Shown in pieces: positions 1 to 6,636 of a DNA stretch of 8,906 bases; position 1 is the first letter of the stretch; each line of letters opens with the position of its first letter. The position numbers and the translations under genes are program-made. The DNA is from Gammaproteobacteria bacterium (lineage in GTDB: Bacteria > Pseudomonadota > Gammaproteobacteria > SZUA-152). The stretch spans positions 1 to 8,906 of the forward strand of contig QIGJ01000385.1 in assembly GCA_003229995.1 (NCBI GenBank). The letters are read 5' to 3'. The notes under the pieces are model-generated. The model ran no database searches. It saw only the letters and a list, made by a program, of their open reading frames with translations, and was not told the origin of the DNA.

Positions 1-4
1 CTCG

Positions 5-2632
5 TCAATTTGACGTTAACTGCGATTTCACCCAATCCGGCACCGCTTGTAATGCCGCATCCAGGCCTGATGGATCTTTGCCTCCCGCCATCGCCAGATC
101 AGAGCGTCCCCCGCCTTTTCCACCCACCTGCTGTGCAACATTATTGACCAGATCACCTGCACGCAGGCGCGCGGTTTCTGCTTTGGTAACACCGGCGACG
201 AGACTGACCTTGCCGCCATCCACCGCCGCCAGCACCACCACTGCCGTACCCAGTTTGTTTTTCAACTGATCCACGGTGTCACGCAAAGACTTGGCATTAC
301 CCCCTTCCAGCTTCGCTGCCAGCACCTTGATACCATCGATTTCCACTGCCTGCGCAGCCAGATCACCGCTCTGACTACTGGCCAGCCTAGCTTTTAATTG
401 TTCCAGTTCTTTTTCCTGCTGACGACTGCGCTCGATGAGTTGCTGCGTTTTGGCCTGTACCGTGCTGCTGTCGGCTTTTAACAAAGTGGCAATTTGCACC
501 AAACTTTTTTCCGTCTCACCGATATAGTGCAACGCACCCTCTCCCGCCACCGCTTCGATACGTCGAACACCTGCGGCCACACCACCCTCGGCGGTGATTT
601 TGAACAAGCCAATATCGCCTGTGCGTTTAACATGAGTGCCACCGCATAACTCCACGGAAAAATCGCCCATACTCAGTACGCGCACCACGTCACCATATTT
701 TTCACCAAACAGCGCCATGGCACCAGAGGCCTGGGCCTTTTCCTGCGACATCAATTTTGTTTCCACACGCAAATTGGCACGAATTTCACGATTAACCAGT
801 GCTTCGATTTCCGCCAGCAGCTCCGGGGCAATCGCCTCAAGGTGAGAAAAGTCAAAACGCAGCCGCTCAGCATCCACCAGCGAGCCCTTTTGCTGTACAT
901 GCTCGCCCAGCACCTGCCGTAACGCAGCATGCAACAAATGCGTTGCCGAATGATTGCAAGCCGTTTCCTGCCGACGTTGTGCATCCACCTTCGCCCTGGT
1001 GTCTGCGCCTACCATCACACTGCCGGATTGCACCGTCACTTGGTGCAAAAAAGCATCGCCCTGTTTTTGTGTATCCTGTACCGTCAGCTGTGTACCGCCC
1101 ACTGTCAGCACACCACAATCGCCAACCTGACCACCCGACTCGGCATAAAAAGGCGTGCGATCCAGCACCAACAAACCTTCATCACCCGCAATTAATTGCT
1201 CGGTTTCGGCACCATCACGAAACAATGCTACTACCTTGCCATTGTCCTGCAAGTAATCGTAACCCGTGAATTCCGTTTGTCCATTGATGGTTAGCCCTTC
1301 ACTCATTGCGCTACCAAAATTACTGGCCGCACGCGCACGCGCACGCTGTGCCGCCATTTCCTGCTCAAAACCTTCCATATCCAGAGTTAAACCACGTTCG
1401 CGAGCAATATCGGCGGTAAGATCAACGGGAAAACCATAAGTGTCATAAAGCTTGAACACCGTCTCTCCAGCGATTTCTTTGCCAGAAAGATTGGCCACAG
1501 CTTCTTCGAGGATGCCCATGCCATGATCCAATGTTTCTGCAAAACGTGCTTCTTCCTGTTTTAACGCACGCTCTACTTGCGGTTGGGCTTTGACTAATTC
1601 CGGATAAGCCTCGCCCATCACTTCGCACAACACCACGACCAGCTTGAAGAAAAACGGCTCGCGCAGACCCAGTTTATGACCATGACGAATCGCGCGGCGA
1701 ACAATGCGCCGCAACACATAACCACGGCCTTCGTTAGAAGGCACCACACCATCCACCACCAGAAAAGCACAGGCACGGATGTGGTCGGCGATAACCCGCA
1801 AGGAGGTATTACTCAGATTTTTTTCTCCGGCCAGCTTGGCAATAGCCACAATAAGGTGCTGAAACAGATCGATATCGTAATTGTTATGCATACCTTGCAA
1901 CACGGCGGCAAGACGCTCCAGACCCATACCGGTATCCACGGAAGGATGCGGCAATAAATTCATCTGACCTGTGGCATCACGATCAAACTGCATGAACACG
2001 AGATTCCAAATTTCGATGTAACGGTCGCCGTCTTCTTCCGGCGTACCCGGCGGGCCTCCGGCCACATCCGCTCCGTGGTCGTAAAAAATTTCCGAACAGG
2101 GGCCACAGGGGCCGGTATCGCCCATGGACCAGAAATTATCACTTTCGTGTTTTTTGCCGCCAGGCTTGTCACCGATACGCGAGAAACGCGCGGGGTCAAC
2201 ACCGATTTCATTCAACCAGATATCGGCCGCTTCGTCGTCTTCAGAATAAATAGTAATCCACAGGCGATCTGCTGGCAGTTTGACGACGTCAGTCAGAAAT
2301 TCCCAGGCAAATTGAATGGCTTCGCGTTTGAAATAATCACCAAAACTGAAGTTACCCAGCATCTCGAAAAAGGTATGGTGACGGGCAGTGTAGCCAACAT
2401 TTTCCAGATCATTGTGTTTGCCACCGGCACGCACACAGCGTTGCGAACTGGCGGCGCGTTTATAACTGCGGGTGTCTTGTCCGGTAAAGACTTCCTTGAA
2501 TTGCACCATGCCCGCATTGGTGAATAGCAGGGTGGCGTCATTGGCGGGCACCAGTGAGCTACTGGTCACCGATTCATGACCATGCTGGTGAAAATAGTCT
2601 AAAAACAGTTTACGAACGTCTGCGCTTTTCAT
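5..2632 (-). CDS. alaS: alanyl-tRNA synthetase (AlaRS)
   Basis: Cytoplasmic class II synthetase that charges tRNA-Ala with alanine and hydrolyses mischarged Ser/Gly-tRNA-Ala. The 875-residue product is almost exactly the length of the E. coli enzyme. The N-terminal catalytic domain (about 1-440) opens with [13 protein letters not shown] and contains the conserved [13 protein letters not shown] and [14 protein letters not shown] segments. The editing domain carries the metal-binding HSATH (561-565) and CGGTH (663-667) motifs. A helical stretch near 705-755 leads to the C-terminal C-Ala domain, with its glycine-rich [15 protein letters not shown] segment (837-851). I chose the ATG at 2632 because [10 protein letters not shown] is the usual family N-terminus; an in-frame ATG 30 nt upstream would add ten atypical residues. 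A weak AGG lies 12 nt before the start. The gene is downstream of recX, separated by repeat A and a short leader. Nothing indicates damage. The stop is 4 nt inside the window edge. Confidence 0.98.
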   Translation of the reverse strand: MKSADVRKLFLDYFHQHGHESVTSSSLVPANDATLLFTNAGMVQFKEVFTGQDTRSYKRAASSQRCVRAGGKHNDLENVGYTARHHTFFEMLGNFSFGDYFKREAIQFAWEFLTDVVKLPADRLWITIYSEDDEAADIWLNEIGVDPARFSRIGDKPGGKKHESDNFWSMGDTGPCGPCSEIFYDHGADVAGGPPGTPEEDGDRYIEIWNLVFMQFDRDATGQMNLLPHPSVDTGMGLERLAAVLQGMHNNYDIDLFQHLIVAIAKLAGEKNLSNTSLRVIADHIRACAFLVVDGVVPSNEGRGYVLRRIVRRAIRHGHKLGLREPFFFKLVVVLCEVMGEAYPELVKAQPQVERALKQEEARFAETLDHGMGILEEAVANLSGKEIAGETVFKLYDTYGFPVDLTADIARERGLTLDMEGFEQEMAAQRARARAASNFGSAMSEGLTINGQTEFTGYDYLQDNGKVVALFRDGAETEQLIAGDEGLLVLDRTPFYAESGGQVGDCGVLTVGGTQLTVQDTQKQGDAFLHQVTVQSGSVMVGADTRAKVDAQRRQETACNHSATHLLHAALRQVLGEHVQQKGSLVDAERLRFDFSHLEAIAPELLAEIEALVNREIRANLRVETKLMSQEKAQASGAMALFGEKYGDVVRVLSMGDFSVELCGGTHVKRTGDIGLFKITAEGGVAAGVRRIEAVAGEGALHYIGETEKSLVQIATLLKADSSTVQAKTQQLIERSRQQEKELEQLKARLASSQSGDLAAQAVEIDGIKVLAAKLEGGNAKSLRDTVDQLKNKLGTAVVVLAAVDGGKVSLVAGVTKAETARLRAGDLVNNVAQQVGGKGGGRSDLAMAGGKDPSGLDAALQAVPDWVKSQLTSN

Positions 2633-2655
2633 TGTATTTGCTAACCTGTTCCACC

Positions 2656-2688
2656 AGCGCAAGGTTGTTATTGCGCTATCTCATTATA
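2656..2688 (-). promoter_or_regulatory. putative alaS promoter -10 and start-site palindrome
   Basis: On the minus strand a perfect TATAAT (2688-2683) lies about 50 nt before the alaS ATG, predicting transcription start near 2676. Immediately there is a 7-bp perfect inverted repeat, AGCGCAA-N8-TTGCGCT (2656-2677). No good -35 is visible: the hexamer at 17-nt spacing (TCTATT) falls inside the terminus of repeat A. In E. coli, AlaRS is reported to repress its own gene by binding a palindrome flanking the transcription start. The position here is similar, but autoregulation is inference. A simple leader hairpin is the alternative. Confidence 0.4.
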
Positions 2689-2703
2689 ATTATTGACCGC
2701 TAA

Positions 2704-2881
2704 GGAATAGAAATTAAATAACTGATACAATTGGCATCCCTGCTTCAGCCCGTCTTTGCCCGTTCTTCAATCGCAAAAGCTCGAAATAAGAATGACTATT
2801 CCTGCACTTTTGCTTAATCAGAACGAACAAATACGGACTAAATCAGAGCGCCACTTGTATAAGTTATTTAATTTCCATTCC
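2704..2881 (-). repeat. hairpin repeat element, copy A (178 bp)
   Basis: Full-length copy of the element also present at 5678-5828 and 6414-6590, in inverted orientation relative to those. It is flanked by direct TAA (2701-2703 and 2882-2884). The ends are inverted repeats, GGAATRGAAATTAAATAACT in the element's own orientation, and nearly the whole sequence folds into one hairpin. It shares the core of the other copies (for example AAAAGTGCAGGAATAGTC and AGACGGGCTGAAGC) but has different, still complementary terminal arms. It fills the gap between the recX stop and the alaS promoter. The recX TAG spans its boundary. It has no coding capacity. It may be a MITE-like non-autonomous mobile element, and its hairpin could act as a terminator or RNA-processing signal. 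Confidence 0.85.
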
Positions 2882-3396
2882 TAAACATCATCCAGCACCT
2901 CCCGAATCTGCTCGGAAGTAAACCCCCGATACTGAAGAAAACGGGCCTGACGGGTCCGTTCTTTGAAATCCTCCGGCAGCGCATCCCCGAAGCGTTTGCT
3001 ACGCACCTGTGCGGCACGCTCAAACCACTGAGAATCCCCGGTATCGAGGTAAGCGACCTGTATTTTCTCACTCACGCCGCGTTCGCGCAATTCTGACTGA
3101 ATACGCTGTGGCCCATGGCCATTATTGCAGCGATAACGCACGAAGGCCTCGGTGAAACGCGCATCACTCACCAACCCTTCGTCCGCCAGATGTGCAACCA
3201 CTTCGGCCACAATATTCGTATCGTAATCCCTGGCCACCAGTTTTTTCTGTAATTCAGCCACGGCGTGTTCACGCCGCATCAGCAAATCCATCGCCTTTTT
3301 ACGTATCTTATTATGAACATTGAGACACTGCGATTCCGACGCTAATAGCGAACCACCTACTCCTGTTGCCTCTTCTGTCTGTGTCCGACTCATCAT
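2881..3396 (-). CDS. recX: RecA regulatory protein RecX
   Basis: Small helical protein that binds RecA filaments and modulates (usually inhibits) recombinase and co-protease activity. The product has 171 residues, a usual length for the family. It shows the three-helix repeats typical of RecX: KAMDLLMRREHAVAELQKKL (35-53), the GLVSDARFTEAFVRYR region (74-89), GHGPQRIQSELRERGVS (93-109), and the C-terminal RFLQYRGFTSEQIREVL (152-168), which aligns by eye with the end of E. coli RecX. The first 25 residues are variable and polar. The start at 3396 is supported by GAGG, 7 nt upstream, lying inside the last codons of recA. The gene begins 2 nt after the recA stop, which predicts translational coupling. 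Its TAG stop uses the terminal base of repeat A together with flanking TA, and the sequence joined across the insertion would read the same TAG. Confidence 0.95.
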   Translation of the reverse strand: MMSRTQTEEATGVGGSLLASESQCLNVHNKIRKKAMDLLMRREHAVAELQKKLVARDYDTNIVAEVVAHLADEGLVSDARFTEAFVRYRCNNGHGPQRIQSELRERGVSEKIQVAYLDTGDSQWFERAAQVRSKRFGDALPEDFKERTRQARFLQYRGFTSEQIREVLDDV

Positions 3397-3398
3397 TC

Positions 3399-4460
3399 TC
3401 AGACCTCGGCCTCAGCACTTTCATCAGTGGCCTTGCCCGCAGATTTGTTGACGGGTTTGTCAGCAGCATCCGGCAGTAATTTGGCGCGTACCTGGGCTTC
3501 TATTTCCTCGGCAATATGCGGGTTTTCTTTTAAATAACCACGCACATTATCCTTACCCTGGCCGATGCGGTCACCGTTGTAGCTGTACCACGCACCACTT
3601 TTATCGATGATGCCTTCTTGTACACCGAGAGTGATAATCTCGCCCTCGCGGGAAATACCTTCACCGTAGAGAATATCAAACTCGACCTTTTTAAACGGTG
3701 GTGCCACTTTGTTTTTCACCACTTTGACACGGGTTTCATTGCCCAGGATTTCATCGCCTTTTTTCACTGCACCAATACGACGAATATCCAAACGCACCGA
3801 GGCGTAAAATTTCAGCGCATTACCGCCAGTGGTGGTTTCAGGATTACCAAACATCACGCCGATTTTCATACGAATCTGGTTAATAAAAATCACCAGTGTA
3901 TTGGACCGTTTGATGTTGGCGGTGAGTTTGCGCAAGGCCTGCGACATCAGTCGCGCTTGCAGGCCGACGTGATGATCACCCATGTCACCTTCGATTTCGG
4001 CTTTCGGTGTCAGTGCTGCCACAGAATCCACCACGACCACATCCACTGCGCCGGAGCGTACCAGCATGTCGGTGATCTCCAATGCCTGTTCGCCAGTATC
4101 CGGTTGAGAAACCAGCAATTCATCCACATCCACGCCCAGCTTGCCAGCGTAGCTCGGGTCCAGGGCATGCTCGGCATCCACAAAGGCCGCCGTACCACCC
4201 AGTTTTTGGATTTCTGCCACAACATGCAAGGTCAGCGTAGTTTTACCGGACGACTCCGGCCCGTAGATTTCCACAACCCGACCTTTGGGCAAACCACCGA
4301 TACCCAGCGCCAAATCCAGCCCCAGCGACCCCGTGGATACTACCTCAATATCACGATTCGCGCTGGCATCGCCCATACGCATAACGGCACCTTTGCCAAA
4401 TTGCTTTTCGATTTGCCCTAGCGCTGCACTCAGTGCCTTTTGTTTATCATTTACCGCCAT
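3399..4460 (-). CDS. recA: recombinase RecA
   Basis: ATP-dependent strand-exchange protein that coats single-stranded DNA, drives homologous recombination and triggers LexA self-cleavage where LexA is present. The product has 353 residues, the normal length. Visible motifs: polymerisation N-terminus ([20 protein letters not shown]), Walker A GPESSGKT (67-74), the catalytic glutamate in DAEHALDP (near 97), Walker B VVVVD (141-145), loop L1 around [14 protein letters not shown] (157-170), loop L2 around [19 protein letters not shown] (200-218), and an acidic C-terminal tail. The ATG at 4460 gives the standard MAVND start and has AAGGAG 9 nt upstream; an ATG 33 nt further upstream would add atypical residues. 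It is first in a recA-recX unit. A roughly 170-nt AT-rich leader with a 19-bp inverted repeat precedes it. No canonical LexA box was found upstream. Confidence 0.99.
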   Translation of the reverse strand: MAVNDKQKALSAALGQIEKQFGKGAVMRMGDASANRDIEVVSTGSLGLDLALGIGGLPKGRVVEIYGPESSGKTTLTLHVVAEIQKLGGTAAFVDAEHALDPSYAGKLGVDVDELLVSQPDTGEQALEITDMLVRSGAVDVVVVDSVAALTPKAEIEGDMGDHHVGLQARLMSQALRKLTANIKRSNTLVIFINQIRMKIGVMFGNPETTTGGNALKFYASVRLDIRRIGAVKKGDEILGNETRVKVVKNKVAPPFKKVEFDILYGEGISREGEIITLGVQEGIIDKSGAWYSYNGDRIGQGKDNVRGYLKENPHIAEEIEAQVRAKLLPDAADKPVNKSAGKATDESAEAEV

Positions 4461-4493
4461 GATCCTTTTCTCCTTGGTTAACTGTGTACCCAC

Positions 4494-4619
4494 GCAAAAT
4501 TAATTTAACATTTCAAGAGTTGGAATTTACAGCTCCATCGCCAGTGCATTTGTAAGTGAATGATTTAAAATGAATAATACGGGGCTTTGAATCATGATGG
4601 AATGTTAAATTAATTTTGC
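4494..4619. repeat. 19-bp perfect inverted repeat in the recA leader
   Basis: GCAAAATTAATTTAACATT at 4494-4512 recurs as its exact reverse complement at 4601-4619, with 88 nt between. The arms begin 34 nt upstream of the recA ATG and would both be in the recA 5' leader if transcription starts near 4629. Each arm contains the self-complementary AAATTAATTT, so it could be a paired protein-binding site (arm centres 107 bp apart, about ten helical turns) as well as a long RNA stem. It could also be a small element with 19-bp ends, but I see no target duplication. Confidence 0.75.
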
Positions 4620-4635
4620 ATTTAAACTGGAGCAG

Positions 4636-4664
4636 ACTGTAGTCGGTACATTTTATATTGTCAA
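4636..4664 (-). promoter_or_regulatory. putative sigma70 promoter of recA
   Basis: Reading the minus strand, TTGACA (4664-4659) is followed after exactly 17 nt by TACAGT (4641-4636, four of six matches to TATAAT). Transcription would start near 4629, leaving a leader of about 170 nt before the recA ATG. The box expected for gammaproteobacterial LexA (CTGT-N8-ACAG) is absent; the nearest resemblance is ATGT-N7-ACAG overlapping the -10, which is one base too short. The prediction rests on hexamers and spacing only. Confidence 0.55.
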
Positions 4665-4671
4665 TACTTTT

Positions 4672-4699
4672 TATCACCTTGATAGTATTTACCAGGTAA
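4672..4699. promoter_or_regulatory. two adjacent palindromes, candidate operators between recA and the WYL gene
   Basis: TATCA-CCT-TGATA (4672-4684) and TTACC-A-GGTAA (4689-4699) are perfect small inverted repeats with centres 16 bp apart. The first has an outer pair, AATAC (4663-4667) and GTATT (4685-4689), and AATAC overlaps the recA -35 box. They sit at about -49 and -65 relative to the predicted recA start, and upstream of the predicted promoter of the divergent WYL regulator. They are plausible binding sites for that regulator; this is inference from position and symmetry. Confidence 0.4.
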
Positions 4700-4710
4700 T
4701 AATTTTTATT

Positions 4711-4739
4711 AGGACAGCCTGCTTGATCCTCGATATACT
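4711..4739 (+). promoter_or_regulatory. putative promoter of the WYL regulator gene
   Basis: AGGACA (4711-4716, four of six matches to TTGACA) and TATACT (4734-4739, five of six matches to TATAAT) are separated by 17 nt, predicting a start near 4746 and a leader of about 36 nt. AAAAGG at 4765-4770 is a usable but distant ribosome-binding site, 11 nt before the ATG at 4782. Confidence 0.4.
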
Positions 4740-4781
4740 CTTTAAACATTTACTGAGATACAACAAAAGGCAGTACTTTCA

Positions 4782-5663
4782 ATGTCCAAGATGCTGAATG
4801 ATATTAAATGGGCTACCCGGCAACGACTCCAGCACATCGAGCTGATGGCCTATTACACCGGCATCATCACCCGTAGCGATCTCGCCCGTGCTTTTGCCAT
4901 TTCCGATGCCGCTGCCACCAAAGACCTCAAGCTCTACAACGAGCTGGCACCGGATAATCTGATCTACCGTCATAACGTATTTGGTTTTGTGCCTGGCGAC
5001 AGTTTCCGACCGCAGTTCAGTCAGTTGGCACCAGATGAGGTACTGCCGATAATCGCCGCCAACCTGGCCGCAGCCGGTGGCCCCTATGGCAATCAACCGC
5101 TGTACGGCATTCCTGCCGAATCCCTACCGTTGCCTGCCCGCTTGCCAGCGCGCGCGGTACTGGCACAAATTCTGCGCGCCATCAAACAAAACCACCGATT
5201 AGCGGTGAGCTATCACTCACTTTCAGACCGGGAAAGCCCGCAGGAGCGCGTGCTCGAACCTCATGCATTGGTAAACACCGGTCTGCGCTGGCATCTGCGC
5301 GCTTATAATGAGGAGACTTATGATTTTCGGGATTTTGTACTGTCACGCTTCACGGCGGCGCAAATGCTACCCGAAACGGCCGAATCCAGCGCCCAGTACG
5401 ACGACGACTGGAGCGAAATTGTGGCTCTGCAACTCAGCCCTCACCCACAGCTCAACGAGCAAAAACGCGTTCGTCTACTTATTGATTATCAAAATGAAAA
5501 TGGCCTGATCGAAGTACCAGTACGCCGCGCGCTCATTGGTTATCTGCTGCAACATCTGGCGGTGGATACCACGGTGGATCACAGCATGAATCCCAACGCT
5601 CATCAGTTAATTGTACTTAACCGGGATGAAATCGAGCCCTTTGCGGGCTGGGCGTTTGTTTGA
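4782..5663 (+). CDS. WYL-domain transcriptional regulator, CapW/BrxR-like
   Basis: Probable DNA-binding regulator of 293 residues with the wHTH–WYL–WCX layout of the CapW/BrxR group. Residues about 1-75 form a winged helix, with a likely recognition helix in SDAAATKDLKLYNEL (41-55). The WYL domain spans about 125-200: the signature segment NTGLRWHLRAYN (165-176) has WHL in place of WYL, followed by FRDFVLSRF (182-190), both typical of this group as I recall it. The rest (about 228-293) fits a WCX dimerisation extension. WYL domains sense ligands, in several cases single-stranded DNA. CapW and BrxR control CBASS and BREX defence operons, but no defence gene is visible here. The gene is divergent from recA and shares its promoter region, which suggests autoregulation and possibly recA control. 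The first ATG was chosen because the second is further from the Shine-Dalgarno sequence. Repeat B follows 14 nt after the stop. Confidence 0.85.
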   Translation: MSKMLNDIKWATRQRLQHIELMAYYTGIITRSDLARAFAISDAAATKDLKLYNELAPDNLIYRHNVFGFVPGDSFRPQFSQLAPDEVLPIIAANLAAAGGPYGNQPLYGIPAESLPLPARLPARAVLAQILRAIKQNHRLAVSYHSLSDRESPQERVLEPHALVNTGLRWHLRAYNEETYDFRDFVLSRFTAAQMLPETAESSAQYDDDWSEIVALQLSPHPQLNEQKRVRLLIDYQNENGLIEVPVRRALIGYLLQHLAVDTTVDHSMNPNAHQLIVLNRDEIEPFAGWAFV

Positions 5664-5677
5664 AGGCTGAGGACTAA

Positions 5678-5828
5678 GGAATGGGCACGAAATAACTTCC
5701 CTGTTTGGCGCCCGGATTTAGTGCGTATTCGTTCGTTCTGATTGAACAAAAGTGCAGGAATAGTAGAAACGGGCGAAGACGGGCTGAAGCCGGGATGCTA
5801 AACAGGGAAGTTATTTCGTGCACGTTCC
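5678..5828 (+). repeat. hairpin repeat element, copy B (151 bp, apical arm deleted)
   Basis: Copy in the same orientation as C, flanked by direct TAA (5675-5677 and 5829-5831; CTAAG on both sides if counted as 5 bp). The terminal arms share GCACGAAATAACTTCCCTG in inverted orientation. The core matches C up to AGGAATAGT, then about 27 nt are missing, including the right strand of the apical stem, and it resumes at AGAAACGGGCGAAGACGGGC. It lies between the convergent WYL gene and pncC, 14 nt after one stop and 17 nt before the other. Its long stem could serve as a bidirectional terminator, although no clear U-tract follows. Confidence 0.85.
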
Positions 5829-5845
5829 TAAGCAGTTATGCACAT

Positions 5846-6334
5846 TCAGTCTTTGCACAACGCTAACACACCCCGCAAAGCATGTTCTACCGTTTTTGCC
5901 CGCACTGCCGCACGATCACCACTGAAGTATTCCGTACACACCACCGGCATTGCTCCCTCTACCTGCCAGGCCAGACACACCATGCCCACAGGCTTATCCG
6001 GCATACCACCCGTGGGTCCGGCGATACCACTCACCGCTACCGCTACCTGCGCATTACTGTGGCTCAACGCACCCGCCACCATTTCAGTCACCGTAATCTC
6101 GCTCACCGCACCGTACTTCACCAACGTTTCGCCACAGACCTCAAGCATGTCCTGTTTGGCCTGATTAGAGTAGGAGACGAAACCCCGCTCAAACCATTGT
6201 GAACTGCCAGAGACATCAGTGAGCGCAACAGCAATACCGCCTCCCGTGCACGATTCAGCAGCCGCTAACAACCAATTGCGAGCCAGCAAAGCGTCAGCGA
6301 CTTGTTGTGCCAGAATACAGATTTGAGAGGACAT
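5846..6334 (-). CDS. pncC: nicotinamide-nucleotide amidohydrolase PncC (CinA C-terminal type)
   Basis: Cytoplasmic enzyme that converts nicotinamide mononucleotide to nicotinate mononucleotide in the pyridine nucleotide cycle. The 162-residue stand-alone protein has the usual length for gammaproteobacterial PncC. Conserved blocks: AESCTGGG (26-33, with the presumed nucleophile Ser28), SSQWFERGFVSYSNQAK (44-60, with the family lysine), YGAVSE (74-79), AVSGIAGPTGG (100-110) and KPVG (114-117). The start at 6334 has only a weak AGG 8 nt upstream. In many gammaproteobacteria this gene directly precedes recA; here the divergent WYL gene and repeat B separate them, and repeat C lies 80 nt upstream of its start. 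The coding sequence is intact. The older name ygaD or cinA is often applied to such genes. Confidence 0.93.
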   Translation of the reverse strand: MSSQICILAQQVADALLARNWLLAAAESCTGGGIAVALTDVSGSSQWFERGFVSYSNQAKQDMLEVCGETLVKYGAVSEITVTEMVAGALSHSNAQVAVAVSGIAGPTGGMPDKPVGMVCLAWQVEGAMPVVCTEYFSGDRAAVRAKTVEHALRGVLALCKD

Positions 6335-6413
6335 CAGGGAAGCCTAACGCATGCGTCTCACAAGATCATCAAGCCCGGAAGAAAACACACACCGTATCGC
6401 GCAGGTCGGCTAA

Positions 6414-6590
6414 GGAACGCGCATGAAATAACTTTCTGGTTTGGTGCCCGGATTTAGTGCGTATTCGTTCGTTCTGATTGAACAAAAGTGCAGGAATAGT
6501 CGTTCTATTTCGAGCTTTTGTGATTGAAGAACGGACGAAGACGGGCTGAAGCCGGGATGCCAAACCGGGAAGTTATTTCATGCACGTTCC
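6414..6590 (+). repeat. hairpin repeat element, copy C (177 bp, most complete)
   Basis: Flanked by direct TAA (6411-6413 and 6591-6593). The left end GGAACGCGCATGAAATAACT pairs with the right end, and the arms continue to pair almost to the centre: left GTATTCGTTCGTTCT (6461-6475) faces right AGAACGGACGAAGAC (6528-6542), and CAAAAG (6483-6488) faces CTTTTG (6515-6520), leaving a 26-nt apical loop. Most departures from perfect complementarity are T facing G, which would be U·G wobbles in a plus-strand RNA. No coding sequence is seen. It sits between the minus-strand genes pncC and the GGDEF gene. A GGAA-beginning terminus with a TAA duplication recalls MITEs mobilised by IS5-type transposases, but this is a tentative match. 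Confidence 0.88.
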
Positions 6591-6593
6591 TAA

Positions 6594-6636
6594 GGAATCG
6601 AAATGCAAAAATGGGAAGTTATTGCGTGCTCATTCC
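6594..6636. repeat. hairpin repeat remnant D (solo end, 43 bp)
   Basis: Directly follows copy C, sharing its right TAA, and ends at another TAA (6637-6639). Its right part, GGGAAGTTATTGCGTGCTCA, matches the right ends of copies B and C (GGGAAGTTATTTCGTGCACG), while the left part keeps only GGAATCGAAAT. It is best read as a deletion derivative that lost the core. The stop codon of the GGDEF gene (6641-6643) lies one base beyond the flanking TAA. Confidence 0.7.

Noticed and set aside
799..1269. Plus-strand open frame of 156 codons opposite alaS, with other shorter ones
   Set aside because: Antisense to the conserved editing domain of AlaRS; Pro/His-rich low-complexity product without family features.
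3618..4421. Long plus-strand open frame (267 codons) opposite recA
   Set aside because: It is antisense to an unambiguous recA, has no ribosome-binding site or recognisable domain, and its His/Thr/Gln-rich composition is typical of a frame opposite a conserved gene.
4636..4655. Possible LexA box overlapping the recA -10 (ATGT-N7-ACAG on the minus strand)
   Set aside because: Only one half-site is perfect and the spacing is one base short of CTGT-N8-ACAG; not enough to annotate.
4513..4749. Minus-strand open frame of 78 codons upstream of recA
   Set aside because: It runs through the predicted recA promoter and inverted repeat, has no Shine-Dalgarno sequence, and its Lys/Asn/Ile-rich product is what AT-rich intergenic DNA gives by chance.
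4782..5663. The WYL gene as marker of a CBASS or BREX island
   Set aside because: Neighbouring genes are recA, pncC and a GGDEF protein; no cyclase, effector, methylase or BREX gene is present in the window.
6347..6356. Palindrome ACGCATGCGT upstream of pncC
   Set aside because: Ten symmetric bases alone, without promoter hexamers at sensible spacing, are too weak to call an operator.
6369..6563. Minus-strand open frame of 64 codons covering repeat C
   Set aside because: Most of it is repeat sequence. Its last 13 codons (ending VCVFFRA) lie outside the repeat and could be the tail of a lost gene, but this is too short to support.
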